Source of the DNA: Echinarachnius parma
Lineage: Eukaryota; Echinodermata; Echinoidea; Clypeasteroida; Echinarachniidae
Reading direction: 5' to 3'
Assembly: GCA_037951105.1 (NCBI GenBank)
Contig: JBAMJV010004028.1
Span: 1-64,000 of the forward strand
DNA: 64,000 bases
Below the pieces are notes generated by a model, which did no database searches, was not told the origin of the DNA, and was given only the letters and a program-made list of their open reading frames with translations. Both the position numbers and the translations under genes were made by a program. This document shows, one piece after another, positions 50,971-61,405 of this stretch. Numbering within the stretch: position 1 is the stretch's first letter; every line of letters starts with the position of its first letter.

Positions 50971-51434
50971 TCTTATTCATTCGTTTTATAATTCCCTTTA
51001 CTTAATTAGCTATAACACAATTTCCTTGTTTCTAATGGTCGGTGACTAATTCCTTTTACTTTCCACATTATGAGACACTCTTGAATACCTTTGTTAAGTT
51101 AGAATAACCACGACTTCAATTTACAATACTTGAATCGATGTTTTTACTATGATAAAGCTACGGGAAAATATCGTACCAGATCTTCACATTTGAACAGAAA
51201 CATGCTTTGAATTCGTTTGGACAAGATTTTACCCTGCTCGTTTTTCGCCTAAGTTTACCAGGGGTGTTGCATAAAGTCATAAAGTGAAACTAAATGCGCA
51301 AATCTGAATGGCTCAAGTACGCGTATTTCCTGTCTTCTTTGGTTTAATCGAAACTGGTTATGCAATACTATCAAGGACTTCCCCCTTTTTCCAATCGTTC
51401 ACTGATAATCATTCTTCAAGGATGTCTTTCGTAC

Positions 51435-53453
51435 CTTCATCCCGTGCCTTATCTTCACCGGGAAATTTAAACCGACATGCCTTTGACTGATGACGATTAT
51501 CACCCTGAGTTTCTCTCTCCTCGTCGGAGCTGCCGCTATCAGTCCTAGGGAAATACAGAGGCGAGAGGGGGTCGAATCCGTCTGGAAACTGCTGACACTT
51601 ATCTTCAAGCTCTACGGACACTACGCCATGCATATCAAGGTCTAGTAAAGGTCCTGTTGATGTATTTAGGGATACTGTTGGTATAGAGGGCACTCTCACT
51701 ACTTCAAGGGACGCCGATTCACGTGAGGGCGCCCTTGCTATCTGTTCAAATGACACTGACGAAGGACGTGTGTCTAATGTCCTGACGCGCGCTCCTCTTC
51801 CGCTATTCGTCCCTCGCGATTCCGAGGCAAGACACTCATCGCACGACGACGACGATGATTCGCTAGACGGAGCGTATGAACGTGTCCTCGATCTATTGCT
51901 ATTCGGTCGGTGTTTCCTTAGCGGACCGTGCGACATTGGTTTAATACTTGAGTACGGGGAACCAACACTATGTCGTCTCTTCGCACGGTTGGAACTTGAA
52001 GTTGACGAATTTCTTATCACGTGTGGCCCAATTGGTGCGTCATCTGAATCAAGGGATCTGCTGCCAGGAATGTGTCTGCGACGCCTTTGTCTCGAGGCAA
52101 GATCTTCGCTGAAGAGGCTATCCTTTAAAAGCTCGCGGAGCGGTGTCCTGACTGGTGGTTGTCTTGGTGATGGCATTCTTTCCATACTCATAAGCCACTT
52201 ATTGTTGCTGTTGTTTTTGTTTGGATTGCCACAATCATCGCTGGCTTCTGGATCTACATCACGCAGTACGCTTCCCTTGATGTTGCCTACGAGTTCCGCC
52301 ATGACCTTGAGAGAGTCCTCAAGGCTACTAGGACCCCAAGATTTCGTTTCGCCCTGTAGCCTTGATACGTTCACCCTCACGTCCACCTCATCGAGACCCT
52401 CTCCGTTACTATCGGTTAGTTGATTCAGGTCCACCCTCTTAAGGAGCTTACCAGCCCTTTGGCGACCGGACGAAGTACTCGCGAGCGAGCTCGTCGCCTC
52501 CGATTCCGAGTCTGCAAACCTCTGTACGAGAAGATCCAATTTACTTCGCAGGTTCTTCTCCGTTTGATTCTCGTTTTCGTCGTACGATGTCAGCGTGAGG
52601 AGGTCGTTGATGATGTCCAAGCACGAATCGACCTTCAGCGTCAGCTGCTCGGCCTTCTCCAAGTCGACCTGGACCCGTTCTAAATCTTTGGACCTCCTAT
52701 TTCGGCTGGAAGCCCGCTTCTTGCGAGAGTTTCGCGCCAGTGGTTTCCTAGCATCGAGATCATTATCCTGGGCGATACCTGCGGCATCCTGTGGTAATGT
52801 AGAGTCTGTTAAACTGTTCCTATGTTTGCTGTTGCGTCTCGCTGGTCGACGTTTCACACCCTTGTCGGGTTTATTCCGTTCCTGCTCCACGTTATAAAAA
52901 GCACTTGCTCTCTCGTGTGAGACTGTTGTAGTGTTAACGATGGCCTCTGTTTCGCAATCAGTTGGCCGTCCATTCGCCGAAACAAAGACATCCGAACTAT
53001 CTAAGTCTGTGGTTGCACTGTCGTTCTTTGATAACGATGGGATAGCAATACTCTGTGTATGGCTCATATCAGATTCCTTACCTCCCATATCCGCTAAGAA
53101 CGAAGCCAGGTTGTCAAGATCAATCGCATGGCGTGAAGCCACATCTACATTGGTATTTTCGGTTTCAGTTTTGTGGGTTCCTCGAAAGGTTCCCACGGAT
53201 AACTGAACTTCTCTAAACGATTCTATGGATGGTTGAACCTCGTTCAAATACTGTATTTCTCGCCTTAATCCATTTGACGTTTGAACATAGTTTATGTCAC
53301 TTTGGATGGGAAGATCCGCCATAGAGGTTGAGGTGACATCATCTGTTCGTGTTTCAATCATTGTGGGATGCACAAGACGCTCAGGTTCATCTATGACCAG
53401 CATTGGCGTGTACTGTTTGACCACCTCATTACCGCTCACGTGTCCGGCAACAT
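51435..53453 (-). CDS. 2-kb exon encoding a disordered basic, Ser-rich segment
   Basis: A single exon of 2019 nt (2 nt + 672 codons + 1 nt). Acceptor TTCTTTCTTCCACAG at 53454, phase 1; donor GATGAAG/GTACGA at 51434, phase 1. The uninterrupted frame enters at Asp-Val-Ala-Gly-His. Visible: an acidic/Thr-rich first third; basic clusters RRPARRNSKHRNS (about residue 200) and RNSRKKRASSRNRRSK (about 235-250); a likely amphipathic helix LERVQVDLEKAEQLTLKV to LLTL (about 255-285); RQRRRRHIPGSRS (about 460); a PKA-type KRRHSV site in a Ser/Arg-rich stretch with SESSSSSCDE (about 480-540); and an acidic tail with TDSGSSDEER. I recognise no family domain. It would be a linker between the N-terminal Ig module and later modules of a titin/MLCK-class protein. 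Coding is secure; the donor and the gene assignment are less so. Confidence 0.8.
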
Positions 53454-53697
53454 CTGTGGAAGAAAGAACAAATCAATGAAAGCTAGAATTATTTATAAAT
53501 CGTGTGGTCTTTTGTATTGTAAAAGCAGTGCTACATAAGCTTAAGTTTGGGAGTCCATAAAATGTCATCTGATTATGAATGAATTTTTTTTTTATAATTA
53601 CAGTACACGCAGTCAATAGACTACTTTGGGACTGCAGCAGCGTTGGAAATGGGGATACTGTTCTGAGTGACTCCATGGCTGACTCATGTTTAATCAT

Positions 53698-54160
53698 AAT
53701 GGCCCGAATTTTCATCAGTGGCTCAACTTTCGCCCGGCCTAAAAAGACAAAGACTACGGGTAACCAGATAAACCATTGTACACCTGCAGACCTATTGTGT
53801 TGTCGCTTTTGGTCCCCGGAGATACTCTAATTGTTTCCTTTCATTATCCTGTCAATCCATTGAGTTCTGATCACGAGCATCATGACAATGGGCCCTTTGA
53901 AATTCAGTCATAGTATAGTCAGTCATCAGCCAAATTGTATTGCTGGTGACCGGTTATACTATGACTGAATTTCAAAGGGCCCATTGTACTGATACCTATA
54001 AGCAGAACTCACGGGATTGACTGGATAATGAAAGAAAACAATTAGAATATCTCCGGGGACCAATAGCGACGCGGCTGCAAAATGGTTTAACTGGTTACCT
54101 GTTGTCTCTGTCCTTTTGGGCCGGGCGCAAGTTGAGCCACTGATGAGGATTTGGGCCAAT
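53698..54160. mobile_element. 463-bp foldback palindrome
   Basis: Arms of about 215 bp. CATCAGTGGCTCAACTTTCG on the left mirrors GCAAGTTGAGCCACTGATG on the right. The arms meet at ACAATGGGCCCTTTGAAATT (53884) and its complement (ending near 53988), around a 36-bp loop. No ORF. It lies 245 bp upstream, in gene orientation, of the 2-kb exon. Confidence 0.9.
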
Positions 54161-54351
54161 GACTTCATTACTCCTCTCCATGGATTATATCAGAGCTTAC
54201 CAATTATTCTCTTGCTAATAAGCCATGATAGTGACATTTAATGTGTACACATAATTATCCTGCATCTATGTAAGTGAGAGGATTAACCATCGCATTGCGT
54301 GTTTTGAACGTAGAGGAGAACCACCGAGGAACAGAGTGAACTGGGAAGTAC

Positions 54352-54643
54352 GTGTTTCACCATGATTCAAAGTTGAACTTAACTCTCAGTTGGACTGAAC
54401 AATATTATGGAAAGCCATTTGTAGCTGCCAAATAAAACATTTTCAAAAGCAACACATGCAAGTATTTGAAACTTCCAACACAAGTGTATATCAATTCAAG
54501 GCTTCCTGGTAGTAACAAAATTAACTGATTTTATCAAACGTTCAAAAGAACTGTTTCAACAATTTTACAAAGAAACTAACGGCTTTCCATAACAGTTATG
54601 TCCAACTTAGAGTTAAGTTCAACTTTTAAAATTTGTGAAACAC
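54352..54643. mobile_element. 292-bp inverted-repeat MITE
   Basis: GTGTTTCACCATGATTCAAA and GTTGAACTTAACTCTCAGTTGG at the left mirror CCAACTTAGAGTTAAGTTCAAC and TTTGTGAAACAC at the right. The inner arms GGAAAGCC and GGCTTTCC also pair. Confidence 0.85.
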
Positions 54644-54899
54644 CCCCACGTTGGAATGGGGTAGCAAGAGAGCACATCGATGGGCAGACGAGGGAGGTAA
54701 TGACAGATCACCTAATAATAGACGAATTATTAATATTGAGCACGAGATGGAATAAAGGGGGCAATGGGAGGGCATGAGAGACAGGTGTACGATCATGAAC
54801 TCTCGACGGAAGGTTGACGGAGGGTTAGCGTGTCTGCATAATTCTTGAATCGGCGCCATCATCAAGATCAAGGTGGACTGGTCTCTCTGGGCTCTGGCA

Positions 54900-55215
54900 C
54901 ACCTTTGTTGATAACATGATAGTGAGTCTCTCGTTGGTGTTATGATGCTCAATTTTCTGTTTACCCATGACCCTCTATTCATGTCGGACAGTGAAGTGGA
55001 TAAAATTAAATGTATAGTGTTTCTGGGTTCAACCCAAAAGGGGGAGGGGTATTTAAAAGAGAGCATGCAATCAACGTCGAAATTATTTGTTTGAATCGGC
55101 AGAATATGAATTTTAAAAAAATATGGTCTCTGTGTTATTGTGATGATGCTCTATTTGTTCTAATACCCTTGACTCTCTATTCATGTCGGACAAAGTATTG
55201 GATACAAATACAAGG
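54900..55215. repeat. ~190-bp decayed tandem duplication
   Basis: TGTTATGATGCTCAATTT, CCATGACCCTCTATTCATG and TCGGACAGTGAAGTGGATA recur as TTGTGATGATGCTCTATTTG, CCTTGACTCTCTATTCATG and TCGGACAAAGTATTGGATA. Confidence 0.7.
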
Positions 55216-55269
55216 CAGCGTAACTGGGATAATACACACATTGGTAGAGGGTAATTAAAAGAGTCTGGT

Positions 55270-55392
55270 GGGGGGGGGGGGGGGGGAAACTGCGTCAAAA
55301 ATAAATAGTTGTTTTGCATTAATTTATGTTCGTCATAATTATGGTTAAATGCAGTGATATGAGAAACTATTCACGAGGGGGGGGGGGGGGGG
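55270..55392. repeat. two poly-G runs
   Basis: Seventeen G at 55270-55286 and sixteen G at 55377-55392, about 90 bp apart, on the plus strand. Confidence 0.95.
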
Positions 55393-55999
55393 TGGGAGGG
55401 TATATATTTGCCCCATTGCCCCTTATTCCTTTATGACGAGAATGTAGGTTGGGTTTATACAACGGAAGGTGGCCGTTTCACTTTACATATTATGAAAATT
55501 GTTTACTCTGTGGGACATGAACTGGTTTCAGTTTCAACCTGAACTAGATTGATTGGGTAGATTGAATCTCTACATATATACATAGATTTGTAATGATGGT
55601 ATGACAAAGTCCACCGGGGATCTGCTAAACGCAATATGGATGTAAGGAGGTGAGCATCAACGGCTTATGAATTTTGTATGACTGTGCAATAATAGCACAC
55701 ATTCTTTGTTTTACATGTAGCTGCGATTGCAACAAGTACTATTCTCAATAATGAAGATAATTGCGGTTAGAGTTTATGTTATCCATAATTTGTAATATCC
55801 CCGGAAAGGTTTACAAATGTTTAATTTCATTTGACACTGGCCTTTTGCCTTGACATTATACGGTCTTACCCAGTAATACTACCATATCCAAGAATGAGTT
55901 AATCTCGTACACACGCTTGTTTCTTGGACTGCCATTTGTGGGGCTGTGGGTTTCGATCAACACTTTTACAATTGTTTTTTACAAATGTTTACTTTTGTG

Positions 56000-56360
56000 T
56001 TATAATTATAGTAGTCGTGTGGCCTAGGGCCTTTTAGATTTTCATAGAACAGATAAAAGAAGTAAGCTTCCAGAGGACTAGCCCGCTTCCGTTAAAAATG
56101 TATATCTAAGCTGTTTCTGGATCCCGAGGAAGGACCAAAAGCGCCATGTTGGCATTCCTGATAATGCGCCATCCAGCCGTAGTTAAAAGTGTTGTATAAA
56201 TGGTATTGTTATACGAAAAACAAAATTTTGTATATTAGTCAATCAATCAATATATCAAGCAATATATCTTCTTGCTTAATTTTTACTTTTTTATAATTAT
56301 AGTAGACGTGTGGCCTAGGGCTATAGAATGGAGGAAGGTGCCACCAAAGGCGTCTGACCG
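56000..56360 (+). mobile_element. SINE 3' body fragments (two)
   Basis: GTAGTCGTGTGGCCTAGGGC near 56010 and GTAGACGTGTGGCCTAGGGC near 56302 match the body of the SINE at 42084. No tRNA head precedes either. Confidence 0.6.
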
Positions 56361-57011
56361 AAACAATTCTGACTATGACTCGAGTGTAATTATGAAAATA
56401 ATAGGGTTAATTTCAAACGAGTTCACGAGTTCACAAATCCAATGGTAGTATATTTTTAGACAAAAATGCGATCGGGGCATTTTGTGGCGTACATCATCAT
56501 ATTTTTAATCTGGGATGTTGATGATAATGACTAATGGACATTATTACCACAACGGACGTCATCTTCACGTCAGAGAATTAATGTTGTGATTGCTTGTATA
56601 GGGGCATGTTCTTCCCTAAAAATGTTTTATCAGACAGACGTGACTCAGTTTGGTAAAACTAGCATAATCTCTTTGATCGCGTTTGTCTGCTTAGTCATGT
56701 AAAACAGTTTCATGTTGTTAAAGGTATTTCTAAATGTGGATGGCTAAATAGTTCCTTTTAAACTTTTTTTATTCATTCTTTTCATTCACAATAATCGCTC
56801 TTTTCTGAAAAAAAAGGGTAGAGTAGAAGTTCACCCTTGAGAAGGGTAAACTTTGTGTTTTATTCATACAAATTTATATTTCTGAACTGCTTGTCAAGTA
56901 CAATGATTACAACTTTTGTTTAATTCACGTCAGATTAAATTTGTTCTCAAGTTTAACTTCTCTTGATCTCCATTTACTTATTTTCATGGCATGTTTGATT
57001 AAATTGATTCA

Positions 57012-57553
57012 TTAAAGGGGTATAGTTTTGGTAGAGAGGCGCTGCACATCGCAATTTTTTTGTGAGGTAATGAAAAACTGAGTGTCGAATTTGAGAGAAC
57101 ATGCAATTTTAATGGCAGAATAAACTTTATTTGGTCAAAATCGACCCAGAAACGGCTGAAATATCAATAAATATATCTGATCTTATAATTATTTGGGGCC
57201 CAAATAATTAGATGATTTTTTAAAAAAAATTTAAAAAATGCTTGCACTTTTTCAAAAATTTTCAAAAGCGTTTTTTAAATGGTTGTTGATGATCTCGCTA
57301 TTTAATCATTATATCAACAAAACATCACATGCATAATTTTGGTTGAAAATGGTTGAAACCAATGCCTTTTAAAAAAGCACCCTCTTGTGTTTGAATATGG
57401 CTCTTTTTGAATGATAACAGGCGTTTTACTTGGTCGTTTGTAATTTTGTATACCTTTCGAGCATGGTGGAGTTATAACTATTAGTTTATAATGTTACTGT
57501 GCAGGTTTTGGCTACTAAAGTTCAGCCTTACTAAAACTAAACTACCCCTTTAA
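57012..57553. mobile_element. MITE family 1, full-length copy
   Basis: TTAAAGGGGTATAGTTTTGG at the left (slightly shortened terminus), AAACTACCCCTTTAA at the right. Very close to the copy at 8421, in the same orientation. Confidence 0.85.
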
Positions 57554-58154
57554 CTTTGTCAAATTCAACCAACATCACTTTCAGCTTTTACATTTATCCT
57601 GTATTTTAAAGTTTGGCTTATTGTAACAGAAGAAGGGAATTGTTATCGATCTTCGAATGTCTCCCTTATTCTAGAAACGCTTTCCAATTGTTGCCAAACT
57701 GAATCAATGGGCAGAAGGTGATCAACTTTGACATTAATTTTGCTTTTCCCAGATCCTTTTCTATTATTATTATCATTATCGATTATCACAACATAATCTA
57801 GGTGAATCTATATTGGCTTATGATTACAGTCTGAAATATCACTTTTGGAAAATCGTATGAATTTACATGGAAAACTAATGATCATTGTCACATATCACCG
57901 GATAGCGTGTCCGGACGCCCGACGGAGAGCAAAAGTTTTAATCCGTTCGTCTCCGTTCGTATGAATTTCTTGCCCGTTTCTTATTCGGTGAATGCGTTCC
58001 TTGTCAGGTGATGTCCATTGTTTTATCCTGCGGAAAGTTATGTTTATGCAGCAATGGAGACAACTTTCACCATCGGATAATTTGATTTTGCAAATCTTAT
58101 ATTCGTCCGGCATCCGTTTACGCTATTCGGTGGTATGTGACCCTTATATCTCAC

Positions 58155-58354
58155 CTTGCACGTGTAGGAGACAGGTGCATAACACCGTCCCCCTGTCCGT
58201 TTCTCAGCCAGACAAACGTACGATCCGGCATCTGAGGCTGCAACATCATCAATCTCCAAACAGTGCACGCATCCCTCAACTCTGACACTTATCCGGTCAC
58301 GTGATTGAATGGGGTGACCGTCCTTGATCCACGTCACGTGAGGGGATGGATCAC
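58155..58354 (-). CDS. C-terminal half of an Ig domain
   Basis: Exon of 200 nt (2 nt + 66 codons). Acceptor TTTCGTAATATCAG at 58355, phase 1; donor TGCAAG/GTGAGA at 58154, phase 0. It encodes DPSPHVTWIKDG (C strand with the core Trp), SRDRISVRV, CLEIDDVAASDAGSYVC (E-F turn and F strand Cys) and the G strand APVSYTCK. With the preceding exon it completes an I-set-like Ig domain: the exon junction falls between the B-strand Cys and the core Trp. Extra cysteines (GCVHC, RCYAP, YTC) are unusual for a cytoplasmic Ig module. It is likely part of the same titin/MLCK-class gene, or of a separate upstream Ig gene. Confidence 0.82.
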
Positions 58355-58481
58355 CTGATATTACGAAATTAGAAATAACATCCAAAAATTGATAAATTGT
58401 CATGAATCAAGTCATTAATTTTTGAATTAACTAATAAATTGATGGTTTGGTTGGTATTTTCATCGACTGGCTTAAAGTGAC

Positions 58482-58590
58482 GATTCCAAACAGTGCACGA
58501 AGCCTTCAACTCTGACATTGATTCGATCACGTGATTGAATAGGTTGACTGTATCCTGACAATGTAGAGTGAGAAAATAACATCCGAAGTA
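58482..58590 (-). pseudogene. duplicate fragment of the Ig C-half exon
   Basis: Matches the intact exon, from CCAAACAGTGCACG through CTTCAACTCTGACA and CACGTGATTGAAT, and continues into its intron side (AAATAACATCC). The minus-strand frame keeps PIQSRDRINVRVEGFVHCLE before a stop a few codons later. An acceptor-like ACTCTACATTGTCAG precedes it in phase 1, but the Trp-containing start and a donor are lost. Confidence 0.7.
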
Positions 58591-58627
58591 AAGATGATAT
58601 GATTATCGATTTAATAATTCACACATG

Positions 58628-58636
58628 GATTGATTA

Positions 58637-58706
<70 letters not shown>

Positions 58707-58716
58707 CGATCGATTG
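58628..58716. repeat. (ATTG)n microsatellite
   Basis: About 22 ATTG units, ending in ATCGATCG variants. Confidence 0.97.
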
Positions 58717-58734
58717 ATTGATCAATACAATTTT

Positions 58735-59060
58735 AATTATAGCGGTTCCCTCATACATTGTTGTATTCGTATTAACAATAAAATCATGGGACAGGTTTCG
58801 GTTTTTCAAATTTCCCTTTCGTTACAAAGATATGTACGATCGAAGTATTCAGATAAGAAAAACTCCCGTGGAGTTTTGAAACCGTGTACAAAGTGAGTGC
58901 AGTGAGTTAGTGAATATCACTCATTACTTGACCATGCAATGTCCATTTGACTTGAAATTTTCACACAATACACTGTGACATATGAGATAACAACAATATA
59001 CATTGCATCAACCATTCATCACTTTTTGCACATGTCAACAAAGTTACTAGATCCCTTTAA
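58735..59060 (-). mobile_element. MITE family 2, truncated on the left
   Basis: The right end AGTTACTAGATCCCTTTAA is intact. The left end breaks off at AGCGGTTCCCTCATAC next to the ATTG array. It is inserted directly at the edge of the duplicated exon fragment at 59062. Confidence 0.75.
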
Positions 59061-59061
59061 A

Positions 59062-59172
59062 CGGATCAGGGCGGCGACCCGATCCTGTGGTAGAATGGGC
59101 CATGTGACCGAGTCGAGATCCTGGTGGCGATACGATCATGCACCCGTTAGATTCCTTGAAATTCTAGTGAAT
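59062..59172 (-). pseudogene. duplicate fragment of the Ig N-half exon
   Basis: Aligns with 59378-59475: ATCAGGGCGG.GAC, CCTGTGG, CGAGTC and CCCG.TAGATTC. In the equivalent frame there is a TGA early on, then PQDRVAALIR, which matches PQHRVTALIG of the intact exon. The MITE lies exactly where the Cys-containing B strand and donor should follow. Confidence 0.7.
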
Positions 59173-59348
59173 ACATTTCGAAACTAGTCCGCATAGTTAT
59201 AATTTACCTTGACCAATTAGACATAAAATATTGTATGTGCACTGTTGTGGAAGACTGAATTATGAAACCAAGTCTAGGTCTTTTTGATGCGACCCTGAAA
59301 TCGATTGAATCTATGAAATTCAACTTATGACAAGACTGCTCTATTTAC

Positions 59349-59518
59349 CTTGTACAGGGCAGAAGAAAGTGGCCTTAGAACCAATCAGGGCGGTGACTCT
59401 ATGCTGTGGAATACTGGTTGGAGAGGTCGAGTCCAGGTCCTGAGGATGAGATCCTGGACCCGCTAGATTCGTGGAAGCGATGTTAGGCCTAGGGTCTAGT
59501 CTCTGTTCATCTGTCAAA
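59349..59518 (-). CDS. N-terminal half of an Ig domain
   Basis: Exon of 170 nt (1 nt + 56 codons + 1 nt). Acceptor TTTTACTCACTGATTTCAG at 59519, phase 2 as read; donor TACAAG/GTAAAT at 59348, phase 1. The first part is a Pro/Ser-rich linker; the end is the A'-B strand of an Ig domain, HRVTALIGSKATFFCPVQ, with the canonical B-strand Cys. Splicing to 58354 restores Gly and runs straight into DPSPHVTWIKDG. The junction is in frame and the domain logic is complete, which strongly supports both exons. An alternative acceptor 8 nt in (TTTGACAG) would change the incoming phase to 1. Confidence 0.78.
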
Positions 59519-59851
59519 CTGAAATCAGTGAGTAAAAGTTCAAATAGTTTACATCATAGTCTGAAAGTTACTATGGTATTTATAGCTTTGGTTAGAAAAC
59601 AATATGTTTTCATTTGTAATAAATAGAAGCAATACATAGAAACATAAACACAAACTTACTGTACACATTCAGCCTAGAAACAAGCAATCGCTTAGCAGGC
59701 ATATTTGACAGATGGCGATCAAATCAAAATGAAATGGGGGTTTAGGAAATACACAGATTGAAAATTTCATATTGAAGTAGTCAGTGGCATTATACATCTT
59801 TTTTCCAATATATATGTTATCTGGCTGGATACACATATTATTGATATACTA

Positions 59852-60962
59852 CAGGGGTGTCGATCCGTTTTTGAGATTGGGGGGGGGGGGGCGAAATTTG
59901 AAAATATTTCCAGAGTGACCACTGAGAGAGCTAAAAGCCCCACATTGGCATGCCCGGAAGTTTTATTATGCGCTCATTGAAAGTGTATTGATGGCTCGAA
60001 GACCTGACTTTGGGGGGCACCCACATTTGGGTACAATAATGGGGGTCCAGGGGGCGGAGCCCCCGGAAGCTTTTAGATTTCAGACATTTGCTCCTAGCAT
60101 GGGTGTTAAAATTGTATAAAATAGTGAACCTACTCATAACGTATTTTTAAAGGGCATAGCGAGGAAAAGACTGAGCCTTGCATGAGATGGATCCACGTGA
60201 TCATGTATACTATAGAGCCATCGATATAGTCTAGGGCATTGGGCTCCCATGAAACTAAGCAAGGGCGTCAACAATTTCTCAAAAGTGTTGGGGAGACATT
60301 GCGAGGAAGCGAAGCGACCGAGCGGGGGAGGGTGTGGGAGGGGGTGTCCCCCTCCCACAGTAGGGAGCTTTTGTGTTTTTGGGAGTGAAATTGTGCGATT
60401 TGGTGCACACCTGCACACCTGAAATTTCACGTAATATGAAGTATATAGGTATGGAACCAAACATACATATTGACAAAGGGAGGGGGACAATCTGCTCCTT
60501 TTTCAAATGTGGGGGGACATGATATTCCAATTTGATTTGCGTTCAGCGCATACGTACCGAGATTATTTTATTTTCTGTGACGGTGTGCTATCTATAGATG
60601 AGGGTTTAATAAACTTCGTTTGAGGTGTGCGTTTGAGAAATTACGCTGCCCAACACATTTCAAAAGGTGAGTTCCCGCAACCCAAATGAAACTTGCAATA
60701 TGAGAAACTGTATGCGCGCGAAGCGCGCGGCAAAAAAAGAGATTTACAGTCCTTTTCAAACTAAAAAACGGCTATTTTGAAGATTAATTATTGATAAATG
60801 TGCCTTTCCCCTCTTTGGCATTATATCACTCGATTTTTTTCTTCCTCATTTTCGGAATTATTGGGGGGCGAAATGATGTGTTCGCCCCCCCAATATTTTC
60901 ATTGGGGGGGGGGGGGGGGGGGGCGACCGCCCCCCCCTGCCCCCCCAGGATCGACACCCCTG
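59852..60962. mobile_element. 1.1-kb non-autonomous hAT-like element
   Basis: Terminal inverted repeats CAGGGGTGTCGATCC and GGATCGACACCCCTG. The flanks ATATACTA (59844-59851) and ATATACTG (60963-60970) make an 8-bp target duplication with one mismatch. CAGGGG ends plus 8-bp duplication is the hAT signature. A G run follows the left end (59879-59891), and a 20-base G run with C runs precedes the right end. No transposase ORF. Palindromic GCGCGCGAAGCGCGC lies near 60715. Confidence 0.8.
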
Positions 60963-61405
60963 ATATACTGCAAGTTGACAAAAAAGTACATCCAAAAGAT
61001 AGCTGTGCATTTGTAATACATTATCGGAAACAAATTTCCCAAGGAGTTTTTATCATCACTATCATGAGTATCTTCATTAGTTGTCCGTGGGTGAAGTACT
61101 CTACCTCAAAACCCACGATCTGCCATAATTATGACAGTAGATGATCATCTCGATTTCTTCTTGACAATCAGTTGTCATGGTGACAGTGAGGTAACGGAGG
61201 TTACATCATGGTAACGTGAGTGGCGTGTTGAAGTGTTGCTCTTTAGTTTTGCAAGTAAATACTAGATAATTTGAGCACAAGAGTAGGGACCGCTAGAGAA
61301 CAATTCCGACCTAATTGCGGAAGAGCGACAAGTGGTATTTCCGACGGGACCCGATGAGTTCCGACTATTAGGCGGAGCAATGGTGTACCCCCTTTCCCCT
61401 CCCAG

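Larger units (their letters stand above)
20003..51434 (-). other. 31-kb intron between the 2-kb exon and the Ig exon
   Basis: No further exon could be recognised by eye. Segments 20361-22300, 23400-24440, 26330-27410, 34922-36730, 38300-39790, 42383-43840 and 49700-51430 contain no feature I can name, apart from single G/C runs. Half-domain exons below 60 codons could hide here, as the Ig exon at 59.4 kb shows. A break between two genes inside this interval is possible. Confidence 0.45.
53454..58154 (-). other. intron(s) between Ig exon and 2-kb exon
   Basis: The Ig exon at 58155 ends in phase 0, while the 2-kb exon starts in phase 1, so at least one small exon must lie here or a splice site is misassigned. 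None was found with confidence. The interval holds a foldback element, a palindromic MITE, G runs, SINE tails (56000-56360) and a family 1 MITE. The parts 55400-55990, 56360-57010 and 57554-58150 show nothing else. Confidence 0.5.
58355..59348 (-). other. ~1-kb intron splitting the Ig domain
   Basis: A phase 1 intron between the two Ig half-exons. It contains decayed duplicates of both halves, an (ATTG)n run and a truncated MITE family 2. Confidence 0.8.

Noticed and set aside
51770-52423. 217-codon plus-strand open frame
   Set aside because: It is the antisense shadow of the 2-kb minus-strand exon, whose Arg/Ser codons keep the other strand open. No start context or domain.
54626-55066. 146-codon minus-strand ORF
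   Set aside because: Overlaps a decayed tandem duplication; composition and lack of domain suggest chance.
55870-55928. candidate 59-nt minus-strand exon ending in phase 1 before the 2-kb exon
   Set aside because: The donor GTAAGA is good and the frame is open, but entry would need phase 2 while the Ig exon leaves phase 0, and the acceptor tract is poor.
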